A stretch of DNA of 64,000 bases from Proteles cristata cristata (Eukaryota; Chordata; Mammalia; Carnivora; Hyaenidae). The notes under the pieces were generated by a model that saw only the letters and a program-made list of their open reading frames with translations, made no database searches and was not told where the DNA came from. Position 1 is the first letter of the stretch; every line of letters starts with the position of its first letter. The translations under genes were made by a program, and so were the position numbers. The stretch spans positions 1,736,001-1,800,000 of the forward strand of contig JAESUZ010001723.1 in the NCBI GenBank assembly GCA_017311185.1, in the 5' to 3' direction. This document shows, piece by piece, positions 12,386 to 23,065 of this stretch.

Positions 12386-13254
12386 CAGGAGGCAGTGCAG
12401 TGAGAGCCCTGGCCTGTCACCGTTGTGACGCCTGACTCACAGGCACAGGCCCCAGGAAGGAAGACCCCAATTAGAGCCCTTGGGAAATGAATCCCCAGAT
12501 GGCCTGTGGAGGCCTCAGGCCACTCCTCCTTGGGCAAAGAGAGAGAAATGGAGATCTGGAGAGGCTAACTATAGCGGAGGATGTGGGCCACAGAGCAGGG
12601 CCTGGACACAACAGGGGCTGGGGGAAAGATGGCCCCAGAGGTCCTTCCCACCCAGGCCATCACCAAGGCCCTGCAACCTGAGCTCTGGCCTGGGTCCCCC
12701 TGCCTCCCCTGCCCCTCAGTACCCTCCCCGGCCACTCTTCTAGTACTGCAAGGGCTGCTCCCATGGAACCTGGAGCTGTCCCCCTTAGGGGCTTTTCTCT
12801 ACTGTGGGAAAACCCCAGACCAGGCATGGTGAGGAGGGTCCTGCTCAGGAACTCTGTGACTGTGGGTGTGACAATCACCTCACTCCCAGAGATGAAAGGA
12901 TGTTACCAAGGTCATACAGCTAACCATGGCAGAAACTGAAGTCAGGCTCAGGTGACCCTCCATGGTTTCATAACCACTCCTGGGGAACCTCTTTCCCCCC
13001 TTCTCAGCCAGCACAACCCTGGCTGAGGCCTGCCTCATATGGGTCCCTTCTAACTGCTGCTGCCCCTATAGGCCTTAATCCTGCACTGATGGTGGGGAGT
13101 GAGGCCTAGGTCTGTGACCATTTGCTATGTGAGCCCAGACACTCTCCATCCTTCACTGAGCCAAGTGGGCTGCCTGGCTCTCCCAGCCCAGGACCATGCT
13201 GCTCCCAGGGTCCAGGTCTTCTCCTGCCCTCCCCCAACTCAGGCTGTTAGGAGT

Positions 13255-13510
13255 AAATACTGGGCTGGACTCAGCGCCCTAATTAAAGCTGGATGATTGC
13301 TCACTGTTAGTCTAAGGGGGGGAGGCAGTCTCACTGCCTTCTAGCTGAGAGCCAACTAGAAGGAAAAGCTCTTTCCCCAGGAAAGATAGGGAAGGGACAG
13401 CCCGTAATTAATAACCTCATTAAGGAGCAGTATTTGGGCAGGGTCCCAAGACACACATAGTCGAGGCCGATGGATTTGGACTAATTCAAGCTTCGGCAGC
13501 ACCAGCCCCT
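13255..13510. promoter_or_regulatory. Candidate conserved non-coding element with TAATTA motifs
   Basis: 'cgccctaattaaagctgg' (about 13275) and 'cgtaattaataacctcattaagg' (about 13401) carry homeodomain-type TAATTA sites. A CpG-bearing segment 'agtcgaggccgatggatttggactaattc' follows. No repeat family recognised. Confidence 0.32.
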
Positions 13511-14304
13511 CCTCAGCTCCCCTGGGTCTCTGAAAATCGCTTGTGATAAGTGGGCTGCCTTTGTCCCTGTGTGCTTGGGGATGGGCCGGATGGGGACGGC
13601 ATAGGGGGATGGGTACTATGTTGCTCACACTATAGGCGTTTCTTTAACTGAATCACAAATCAGTTGAAGATGGGCCAGTTTATTTGAGTCCTTTGCCTCA
13701 GTTTACCTATTGAACGGGTGGGTGGCTGGCTGGGGAGCCTCATTCCACCATGAATCAGTTGATCCAGCATGCTCCCCATTCACCCCACAGCACCCTGTGC
13801 TGACTGGCCTGCATATCTGTAGGCACTCTCATGCCCTTGGCCAGAAGTAGCTGGGCCCAGTTGTTCTCTCAGTGAGGAGCGAAGGACCTTGGCTAGACTT
13901 TTGCCCTCAGCTGTCCTTGGGAGGCTGCGATCAAATCAGGGTCAGTCCTGATACTGGGCTTTGAGTCCTGAAAAAGGCCTTTGAAGCCCAAGCGTCTTCT
14001 CTCCTGAGTAGACAAAGGGAAGGTTGCTCTGATCACAGGAGACCCTGCCCTTCCCAACGGGCTATGCCTGTTTCAAGTTCTTCAGGGCAGTGCAGGGAGG
14101 GGTTGCAGCCCACCTGGAGGCCTCAGTCTAAGGAAGAGGTCCAGCCGTCCCATGCTTGGTGAACTGCAGGGCTGAGGAAGAAGATTGGACTGAGGGTCTG
14201 TGCACACAAGTGTGTGGAGGAGTCGTCACTGCTGACATTCCTTCCATGGGGCCCTGGTTTCCACCTTCCTCTTCGTTGGGTGCTGAGGGTAGACAGGTGG
14301 TAAG

Positions 14305-14395
14305 CTTTATCTCCATTTTCCAGATGGGAAAACTGAGGCCTAAAAGGACACATCTGGTTCAAGGCTTTGGAAGAGCCAGGGCTGGATCCTGGCAT
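14305..14395 (-). repeat. MIR relic
   Basis: 'ccattttccagatgggaaaactgaggcc', the reverse complement of the MIR core. Confidence 0.72.
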
Positions 14396-14824
14396 TCAGT
14401 CTAGGTGGAGAGAGACATTCGCCCCGGTGGTCAGGGAGGACTCCCTGGTAGAGGTGGCTCTGGAGATGCCACAATCCTGGGGTGCAGCCTTGAGCTTTCT
14501 GCTATTTACAGCAAGGCTGTGGTCTAGGGGGGAGGGCTGGCCATGGCTGATGCTCTGCTTCAGCTGCTCTCTGAGCTTTGGGTGGCTGTTGGGGGACCGA
14601 CACCCTCTCTAGGCCAGAATGTGGGAGTGGCCCCCTTGCCCACTCACCAGTTATCTTTCCCTGGGCCAGGGTCAGCCTGACACAGGCCCTCTAGCCCACC
14701 TCTCTTGGATTCTGTTCATGTCTGTATCTCTCCATCTGGCTTTCTCTTACTACCCTTCTCCTGCCCTGTCTTCTTCCTTCCCCTTCAGAAGACTGCGAAG
14801 GCACCGAGGTGGGAAGTGGCAGGC

Positions 14825-14915
14825 CAGCTGAAATATAATCAGAATAATTAAATAGCAATTTATTTTAAATCATCGCCTCCCCCAGAGCTGGGAGAATAAT
14901 TGGCCAGCCTGTCAT
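14825..14915. promoter_or_regulatory. Candidate conserved non-coding element (AT island)
   Basis: 'tataatcagaataattaaatagcaatttattttaaatcatcgcc' is followed by 'gggagaataattggccagcc'. The abrupt AT-rich block sits between GC-rich, C-rich flanks and contains several ATTA cores and a CpG. It does not look like a poly(A) tail or SINE. Confidence 0.33.
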
Positions 14916-15414
14916 GAGAGAAGCAGGAGACCTGTGGGCTGCCACCACTGCCAAGTTTGGTTCACATGCCCTTAGCAGCAAGTGGCCTCCACTGCGCCTG
15001 CTCCCCCACACCCCTTACCTGCCCCAGCCTAGTCCTCTGTTCTGCCACCTGCCCCTCCCACTTCACCTACAGTTCCACCCTCCGCACCCCCCATGTCCCC
15101 CCGACCCCAACATGATGGCTGCTTTGCTGAGCTAGTGGGAGGACAGTAGATTGCTCATAGGTCTCTGGTGGAACCAGGTTTATCCAGGTAGCTGCCTGGT
15201 GGAGGCAGCCTACAGCTGGGCTTTGATAGGAAAATCCCTCCAGAGCAGTGGTAAGGACGCCCACTGAGACGCCTGCTAGGCCTTGGCCTCCCTGGACCTG
15301 CTCCTGTCTGCTCTGGAACAAATCCTGGCTCCTTCCCTCCTTGTCCTTCTGCAGGGTCCAGCCACCCACACCCACCCATGCCCTCTGAGGGTAAGCCTGC
15401 AGTGTCACCTGTCT

Positions 15415-15560
15415 CTGGTTTTTTGATTTGTTTAATTATAGATGAGTTTTCTGCATAATTTATTCCAAAAGCCTGGATTATACTGTACAATTAAATCACA
15501 TTCTGATCAACAACTTTGTGTATAAAATTAACAACTGGCAACAGTTTAATCTGTGCTGCT
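15415..15560. promoter_or_regulatory. Candidate conserved non-coding element (AT island)
   Basis: Contains 'tgtttaattatagatgag', 'tgcataatttattcc', 'tacaattaaatcacattctgatcaac' and 'ataaaattaacaactggcaac'. It is an island of about 145 bp rich in homeodomain/POU-like sites in otherwise GC-rich intron 1, 4.6 kb upstream of exon 2. Confidence 0.36.
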
Positions 15561-16194
15561 GCATCTGCACATAGGCTCTTTCCCTTTTTCCCTTCATCCC
15601 TCTCCCCCTCTCCCCTTCTCTGGGCTTCTCCTGCCCTTCCTCCTGCCCTGTCCCTCCCCTCTGGGGGAGCCTGTGCAGCTCAGAGCTGGAGGGTCCCCGG
15701 GGCGGGCTCTGTGTTTGACCAGGGCTTCCCCAGGTTCTAGCTGGTCCCCTCGATGGTTCTGCCTGCTGAAGGGGGGCCCTCAGCCCCAGCTCCTCACCCC
15801 ACATGTGGATGACCTTGCTCCCTTGCCTGATCATGACAAGGCCTCTTCTTTCACTTATTCCTCTTAGTTCTGAAGCATGCCCTGGAGAGCAAGGCCTGAT
15901 GTCTTGCAGCACCTTGGGTCTTCCTCCCGTTGGGCTGCCTTCAGCCTGCCCTCAGCCTGCTGGGCCTGGGAAGAGTGTACCTCTGCCCTTTGCCCACTTC
16001 CGCCCTCTCTCAGCCATTAGGGGAACCCTTTTCATACTCCCTCCCTCCACATCCCTCTCCCCAAATGTGGGCATTCCTAGGAGATTTCATGAACACTAGG
16101 GGCTGTATTGGATGGGCTTCTAGCCCCCAGGAGTGCCTGGTAAGTATAACACATCAAGGCTGCCTCGTGGATTTGGCCATTGACACTATTCAGC

Positions 16195-16285
16195 CAGTCA
16201 TCTCCCCTATTTACAGACCAGAATGCTGAGATTTGAAGGGAGCTCAATCCTCCCCCTCCCCCAAGGTCACACAGCCAGCCACTGG
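16195..16285 (-). repeat. MIR relic
   Basis: 'cctatttacagaccagaatgctgag' then 'ccaaggtcacacagccagcc', an antisense MIR. Confidence 0.7.
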
Positions 16286-17334
16286 TGCACAAGGCTGTCC
16301 AGAAGCTGCCTTGTCCTGGAAGGGCAGGGTTGAGGAACTCATGGAGCCAGGAGGACAGGTCTGGCTTCTCTCTAAGTATGTGGCCCTGCACCCATCCTTG
16401 CCAGGGGCTCAGTTTTTTTAACTTATAGAATGGGGGCCCCAGTGCCTGCACCAATCTGGGTTCAGGCAGATGGAGGTTACAGGGATACAAGACTCTGTCC
16501 TCAGCCTCTCCCTCTCCTGCTCACGCCAGTCATCCTGAGGGCTGCAGCCCCTGACTGCACGTGCCTTTTTCCAGACACTCTCTCTCCTCCCTGTCTTGCT
16601 AATTTGGCACTTAGAGACTCTTGGAGATAAGCAGTGTCATCTCGATGAAGAGCATGGAAAATCACAAGGATGTAGGGAGGCAGCAGGTGGGCCTGCCCTG
16701 TTGGGAGGGTGACCCATGGGCACACTGCCTGACCAGGGAGGTATTGCAGAGCTAGGCACCTGGACCCAGGCTGAAAGGAGCCCAGACAAGAGTCGGTCAG
16801 CTTGCCTTTGACCCAGTGGGTCCATGGATCCTGATATATCCCCCATACTTCCAAAGCCCCCATGCCATTCTGCCAGTAGTATGACTGTCTGGCCAGGGTT
16901 AGCCTCTGCTTGGTGGGTGGTTTCTCCAGACTTTAGTCAGGAACTCTGTAGGTGCATAGTTGACTCCTGGCTTCCTTAGTCCCATGTGTTACCCTTTGGA
17001 GCCAGCACTGGTACCCCAGCCAAATCCTGGAACCCACAGAATCTCATCTCTGTGACAGTGTGGTGATTTATCTAGCATGTTCTTTTTAATACTGAGACAC
17101 ATATACTGTCTTCCTAATTGAGTTTGGTTTAGGTGAATGATTGGAGTAACTTGTTTTCCCTGGCATTGTGCAGCTGGGGCCTGGGGTCTGTCCACCAGGC
17201 CTAGGGTGCCAGACCAAGGCTAGAGCCACCCCTAGATCCCAGGAGGATGTGTGTGTCCTGATGTGTCATGGGTGGACCAGTCTCTGTGGCCTACAGCAGA
17301 GCCTAGAGCTGTTTAGCCTGGAAGTGGAAGTGGG

Positions 17335-17420
17335 AAGATTGTGTGTGTGTACCTGTGAGCGTGTGTGTGTGCATGTGCGTGTATGAGAATGAATGAGAGT
17401 GGGAGAGAGGAAGGGAATGA
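17335..17420. repeat. TG-rich imperfect simple repeat
   Basis: Short interrupted gtgtgtgtg runs (17341-17383) followed by gagagtgggagagagg. The next about 220 bp (to 17640) is AT-rich with (aat)n at about 17527 and no recognised family. Confidence 0.7.
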
Positions 17421-17859
17421 AAGAGTATGTGTGTCTTTGGAGATTTTGAACTTTATCCTGAGATTTGGCTCTTCTAAAATTCTTTTAGTGTTGAAAGTCT
17501 TTTTAGATGAAATGATCGTAATTGTAATAATAATAATGTGTTGTCTGAACAAAATAAAAACTTGGCATCCATGTCTGTTCTTCCAATTAATTTTCTTATA
17601 CTTATCTGTGAAATCCTAGAATGAGAGACCTATAGATGCAGTAGGAAAGAGTCAACAGCCTGGGGCCGAATCAGTGGTGTCCTAGTAAATGTTTACAAGT
17701 CACTTTCCAGGGGAGAAAAACTGTGATTTGTAGCATTTGCTGATTTCTGCGGTATAAATATTCCCACTACGGCCAATTTCAAGCTCTTAAAGTGACAATA
17801 CTGAATGCAGAGCTGGGAGGAGGTGTACACTCTTGGCCCTTGGCCACGGTAGCACATCT

Positions 17860-17990
17860 ATGCATCAGGTTCTGTGTTCACCACTTCTTGTGTAGGTGAC
17901 CTTGGGCTGGTCATGTAAAGCCCCTGTGCCTCAGTTTCCTCATCTTCAAATTGAGGATGATAACGTTTGCTTCTTTGTGAGGACTGAAGC
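17860..17990 (+). repeat. MIR relic
   Basis: 'taggtgaccttgggctggtcatg' then 'cctgtgcctcagtttcctcatctt' and 'gtgaggactgaag', a well preserved sense MIR. Confidence 0.8.
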
Positions 17991-18479
17991 GAGAGAGCAG
18001 GTGGCATGCTGGCACCACTCCATGTACATAACGGGTGCCCTTGTACATATTAGTCCCAGGAAGGATTATGATTGGCATTCGTCCCCTACACCAGTGAATG
18101 GCTGAGGTCAGGGCCAGGGCAGAGCTAATGGTTCCCTTTGGAGAGCAGCTTCTTGACCTCACCCATTTTTGTACCTAGCTGGACACAGGACTGTGCCGCA
18201 ACCCATCTCAACATTAGCCCCCCCGGGCTCCATCTCAGGAGCACAAAACAGTCACCTACCCCATTGTCCACCCACAGCCAGGGCCAAGCAATCAGCACCT
18301 GGCACACAGGCACAGGGGGCAAGCAGGCTCTCCATTCTCTGCTGGGCTTTGCCCTCCTTCTGGCTAGCAGCTGATGCCTGATTGCCCTTTGTAGCCTGGT
18401 CTGCAGCTTGGCCTCCTCCTGGGCATGGGGTTAGGTTTTTCCCTATGATGGGGAATGGAGGTGGGCATCAGGCTGTGGC

Positions 18480-18600
18480 TCAGCCAGCAACAAGCTGAAG
18501 CTAATACCTATTTCTTTTGATGTTGATTTTTTTTTCCATCATGGTACTGACATTCAGCTTGGCAAATTGCAATTAGTGATCTGCCCGCCTCCTGCTCCAA
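18480..18600. promoter_or_regulatory. Candidate conserved non-coding element
   Basis: 'cagcttggcaaattgcaattagtgatctg' and an upstream 'tgatgttgatttttttttccatcatgg' form an AT-rich island with a CAATTA core. It lies 1.5 kb upstream of exon 2. No repeat assignment. Confidence 0.28.
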
Positions 18601-19249
18601 GTTCCCATGCCAACCGACCCGGGCACACACAATGGCACAGGCCCAGCCCCCCAGCAACAGACCTGAAGATGGATGTGGGGCAGGGGGCTGGGGTGACAGC
18701 TCAAGCTCTTCTGACTCAGGGAGCTAGCAGAGTCCTGGCCCTGAGTGGCACTGGGGAATATAAAGGAGGTGGCAGGCCCAGGGCCAGACGCAATCTCCTG
18801 GATGCTATGGTTTCTGAGGTCCTCCTCTAGAGGCTGGGGGCTGGTATCACCCTACTCCTATCTTGCCCTGTGGGCTGTGCTTAAGCATGTATTTAAATAC
18901 ATGGTGTATTTAAATCTCTGTGGTAACCTTCCTATGAGTCCTCCCTGGAGCGCCCTTGATCTGCATCTGGTGGGCTGAGGAAGTTGAGATGCCTTTTCAG
19001 ACACATTAGTGCAGAGGCCCTTTGTCACAGCAGAGAACACCTTTGGAAGTGTGGAGAACATCTCTCTGGCTGGCTCTTGTCAAGGACTGGTATGATTTTG
19101 CTCACCTGATCTGGTACTGTCTGAAGGAAGGATCACAGGTTAGAACCTGGGCCAAGCCTCTCCCCAGATGCCATTCCTGTTCACACGTGTGAGCTGAGAA
19201 TACTGGGTCATGCAGCCACCTGTCTGTCCTGTCCACTCACAAATATCCC

Positions 19250-19375
19250 TGTGCAACACCCTTTACCACCTGCTCTCATATGTCCTTCTCATACCCTACA
19301 AGGTGGCCCTAATTATTCCCAATTTCTGGAGGAGGAAACTGAGACACAGACAGGGTTAGTGTGAGTTCATAGTAG
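19250..19375 (-). repeat. MIR relic
   Basis: 'attattcccaatttctggagg' and 'aggaaactgagacacagac' are the reverse complement of the MIR core. Confidence 0.65.
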
Positions 19376-19603
19376 CACCAGTGTGAAGGAGACCTGCTCA
19401 GGCAGTTGGCTCAGGTGAAAGACTCATGAGGCTGCTGGGCCCCCAGAAAGGGGTGGGGCAGTCTGAATTGGACCTGTGGGTGGGCAGTTCATGCAGGGTG
19501 TGTACCTGTGAGTTTCGGGTAGCATCTGTCTGCTTGGGTGCTGGAAAGGTGAGGGCTGTCTCCTCTGCAAGTTCTCCAGATCTACTTCTCAGATGAGGCC
19601 TAC

Positions 19604-19631
19604 GGGGGGGGGGCGCATTGGGGGGGGCGGG
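19604..19631 (+). other. G-run pair (G-quadruplex candidate)
   Basis: Ten consecutive G (19604-19613), a 6-nt spacer, eight G (19620-19627), C, then GGG. The runs could supply four G-tracts. Such homopolymers are also common assembly-error sites. Confidence 0.5.
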
Positions 19632-20108
19632 CAGGCATCTGCCCCTAGTTACACAACGACTTGGTGGTAACAGCAGTGACTCCTGTTCCCTCCCCTTCCT
19701 CAGGCCCCACCCGCCTTGGGGACAGGAGGCTCTGAGATCCAGCAGCCCCCACGTGGCTCACTCATGTCCCCCTCTTCCCTGGTGTCCAGAGTCCCTATGT
19801 TCAGAGCAGCAACATCAAGGGCTGGCTCTTCACAGTGAAAAATAGTCTCCCTGCAGGCTTCTTGGAGCTGCTGGACTCCCTCGGTGCATTTAAACTACAA
19901 TCTGCTCTCCTCCCCGGCTGTCCAACAGTACATGAGGAGAGCCTGGGCCACCAGGTCTAGACTTCAAAAGGAATCCTAGGCTCACTCTGCTTCCTAGCCT
20001 CTGTTTCTCCTCTAGTGCAAATTGGGTTCTGAAAGAGTGGCTGCTATTGGTCATGCCCCAGGTCAGTTGGCCCTGGGCTGTCCCAGCACTGCAAGGGGCG
20101 GGGGCTCT

Positions 20109-20137
20109 TCTGACACCTTTCTCCTCTCTGCACACAG
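20109..20137 (+). promoter_or_regulatory. 3' splice site of intron 1 (branch point, pyrimidine tract, AG)
   Basis: CTGAC at 20110-20114 is a good branch-point match, with the branch A at 20113, 24 nt upstream of the AG. A pyrimidine-rich tract (cctttctcctctctg) follows, then cacacAG at 20131-20137. No other AG falls between the branch point and this site. Confidence 0.85.
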
Positions 20138-20219
20138 GATGCAGCACTGGGCCCGGCGCCTGGAGCAAGAGATCGATGGTGTGATGCGGATTTTTGGGGG
20201 CGTCCAGCAGCTCCGTGAG
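20138..20219 (+). CDS. CACNA2D2: CACNA2D2 exon 2 (internal coding exon, 82 bp)
   Basis: Seen: a frame from 20139 to 20219 encodes 27 residues, starting [20 protein letters not shown] and ending with a GVQQLRE segment. It is preceded by a polypyrimidine tract and cacAG (AG at 20136-20137) and followed by GAG|gtaagc. The first base (20138) completes a codon begun in exon 1 and the last codon ends flush with the donor, so the exon enters in phase 2 and leaves in phase 0. Known: this peptide matches my memory of the N-terminus of alpha2delta-2, just after the signal peptide and before the VWA domain. That protein is a GPI-anchored extracellular auxiliary subunit that promotes surface trafficking of CaV1/CaV2 channels and belongs to the family bound by gabapentinoids. 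The ATG here is an internal Met, not the start codon. A paralogue (CACNA2D1/3/4) is less likely because the residues fit alpha2delta-2 best. The frame was not aligned computationally. Confidence 0.92.
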
Positions 20220-20225
20220 GTAAGC
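20217..20225 (+). promoter_or_regulatory. 5' splice site of intron 2
   Basis: GAG|gtaagc is a strong U1 snRNA match (-1 G, +1 to +5 gtaag). It fixes the exon end at 20219. Frame continuation past this point is intronic read-through and runs to a stop near 20294. Confidence 0.88.
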
Positions 20226-22974
20226 CTGGTGCCCTTTGCTTTCTGCTCAGACACCCTTTTCCAAGTGGGAATGGGAGAAGGGCTTCAGAAATAAGGAGTG
20301 AGGAAGGTTTGGCATGGTGGAACACTGCTGGGCCCATGGGGCAGGTAGGGAAACAACTAGAAAAGCAGTGGCTCCTCCAGGTCTTGGCTTGCTCTTCCTG
20401 GTGCTGAGCAGTATCCAGTGAGCTCTGATGTTGGGATGTTGGGCTTTTGGCTTTTTAAGTGGGCAAGGTCTGTGTTCGAGGCAGCGCCTGAGGCAGAAGG
20501 CCAGGCCCTGGAGGGTGCAGGATGCGGTTGTGCACGGAAGCTGAGGACTGTCCATGCAATGAGTGGGGTGGCCAGGCTGAACAACAGTGGAGAGCGGTGC
20601 TGGCTGCTCAAGGCGCTGTAGCAGGAGATGGGTTGAAAGCCTGTGCTTGGCAAGTTGAGGGATCAGGGCAGGAGGGGTGATTGATTAGGTGCGAGCGACC
20701 ACATTCATCCTCGGAGATTATGTTAATGTTTGAAATAGTGATGTGAAGAACAGGCCATCCGTCACCCCAGAAGGCTGCAAAATGTGTCGCTGTCAGGTTC
20801 CTGAGCCGTCGCTCTTTATGTGGAGATGCAGAGGCTCAGAGAGCTGAGCTCTTGGAGTGCCTGGGGGGGACTCCCAGGGACCTGTGGGACTTTGGGAGCT
20901 CGTTGCTGGAGGCTTGGGCCAGGACACCTGACCAGAGCCGAGCAAGGGATTAACAGGGTTCTCCTGCCGATGGTTGTCCCAGGAACAGCAGAGTAAACAG
21001 AGTTACTGTAGGTGGTTTAGCCAGGAGTCCAGGTCTTGGCCTGGTGATTAGATATGCCACTGTTCGTGTCATCCCTCTTGGTCAGGACTGGGATCAGCAG
21101 GGGTTACCTCTGGGAAAGCTACTGCGGGTGTTTGTCCTTGGTCCTTTCCCCCTGCTTGGCTTATAGCAGGTACTCAGGAAATAGGAGTGGCAGTGAGTAT
21201 GTTGACACTGGCTGTGGATGTGGGACCTCTGACACAGATGGACGGATCAGGGGTGGCTAACAAGGTGGTAGCATGACAGGGAGAGGGAATACAGGTATGA
21301 AGATCTCAGCCCAGTTTGCTGGGTGTCCTCCCCCTAGTGGCCCAACCTCTCTGAACCTCCCAGCCCTGATTGCTGGGCTTGAATTGCAGTAACCCCCATG
21401 CCACTCTTCCTGTGAACTCTCAGTGACTCAGCCATACTTGGAGGCCAGCAGAGCTTTCCAGAGAAGGCGCTGTAGGAAAAGCTGTTCCGGAACAGTCAAT
21501 TTATGCTCAGGAATAGCACCCGGCACTAACTAGGTTCTAAGTGGGCACTGCCAAGTGTAGCCATGCAGGTTAATGAAGAAATGATAGTTCTCTGGAATGT
21601 GTGTAAAGTCTTTCCAAGTTTTGTGTTGTGACCTAAGATGTACCCCACATAAGGGGTTAGCCATGCATCTCCCGTCAAGAATCTTTCGTGCTTTGAATTC
21701 TTAGTGTGAGGACGTTGTTTATTTTATAGTCATGGGCAACTCAGACCCTGAGAGTTTGTCAGCGAGAAAATAATGCACATGTTTCATGCATGAGATTCAG
21801 TTCTGTCTAAACCTGGCTGGTGAGAACCAGAGATTGAAGCCTAGCTCAGTACCCCTACTGTGTGCTCCTGGGCGAGTCCTGGACCCTCTCTGATCCTCAT
21901 TCTTGGTCCATGGTGTAGCTGGGAGATCTGGCTGGAGGATGAGGTGGTGAGAACAGCAGTGGATAGGCTGACATAGATACACCCCATTCTCTAGAAATTC
22001 GAATCCCTTACTGATCATTTTCACTCCTAGGATGTGTTGGTCATTTCCTTTCTGATGGGAGTTGAGTGATTCCAGACACTTTCATCAATGAGCACATCTT
22101 GCCCCACCCCCACCCGGCCAGCCATAATCCGAGTCATGCAGCCGGCTCTGGCAGACCTGCGGTTTGGGCTGCGGCTCCTGACTCCTGTCCCAGGGTGCTG
22201 CTCCCCTTCTGGTTGGAAGGGTGGGCAGGATGAGCCTGGGGGAGTGGGGAGCTGGGCTAAAGCTGGGGCCATGCTTGGGGTAGCTGTGGCCAGCCTGGCC
22301 GCAGGCAGAGAAATGCTGACCTGGCGTTCCTGGCTGGCTCCTCCTGGCATCCCTCTGCTACCGATGGCTGCCAGCTCTCCAGCGGCTCTCTGTCCTGCTC
22401 CAGTTTTTTCTCACTGCTACCTCTTACTTCCCTCTGACAGCTCTGGGGCTACTTCTTGGCACTGGACATTCTGGTAAGGTGGGCGGCAGGGAAGCAGGTG
22501 AAGAATTCTAGAGGAAAAGGACAATGCCACAGGAGTGGGAGGCAGTCAGCCTCCCCACCCCCTACAAGCTGCCCCAAATCTGACTGAATCACCATGGCTC
22601 TCCTTCAAATGCGTATGAAAGGGTCCATGTGCCCAGCCCATGCTCAGCTCTGACAGGTCAGGGGCATGCTGGCAGCAGAGCCCTGACCCAACTGAAGACA
22701 CTCCCGGGGATCCTGGCACCAGCTCTGCCAAGCCAACAGCTTCCTTCCCCAGTGGCCTCCCCAGGCCTCCCTGAGCTGATTCCGTGCTACCCCCAAACAC
22801 CCTACAGCTGGGGTGTTCTGGCATCTGGGCCCCCTTGGCTTTCTTCCCCTGCGTGGCTGCCCTCTCCCCCTACCCCAGTCCTAGAGGCTGCCCCACTCCC
22901 AGAAGCTGGGTGCCTCAAGAGCTGGCAGCTGCAAGAGTCCAGAAACTGCAGACAGTGGCATTTGGGAGCATTTC

Positions 22975-23065
22975 CTTGACTTGGCACTTTCTTCCTCTTG
23001 ACCTCACCACAACCTCATGTGGGCATGGCTAGGTGCAGACTGGGGCTCACTTACAGGTTAGAAAC
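22975..23065 (-). repeat. Degenerate MIR relic
   Basis: 'cctcaccacaacctcatgtgg' followed by a degenerate core 'acttacaggttagaaaccg'. Weak match. Confidence 0.45.

Larger units (their letters stand above)
1..20137 (+). other. CACNA2D2: CACNA2D2 intron 1, 3' portion
   Basis: Everything upstream of the exon acceptor is inferred to be intron 1, because no CpG island or signal-peptide exon is visible in it. Besides the listed elements, 301-1480, 1745-3090, 3620-5070, 5335-6825, 6920-7860, 8170-8810, 9230-10840, 15560-16190 and 18600-19240 hold GC-rich non-coding sequence in which I see no gene. The many 60-130 aa frames there lack family resemblance and splice-site support. Confidence 0.8.

Noticed and set aside
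20022..20294. 90-residue frame taken as a complete gene
   Set aside because: Only the middle 27 codons are exon; the frame reads through the splice acceptor upstream and the donor downstream.
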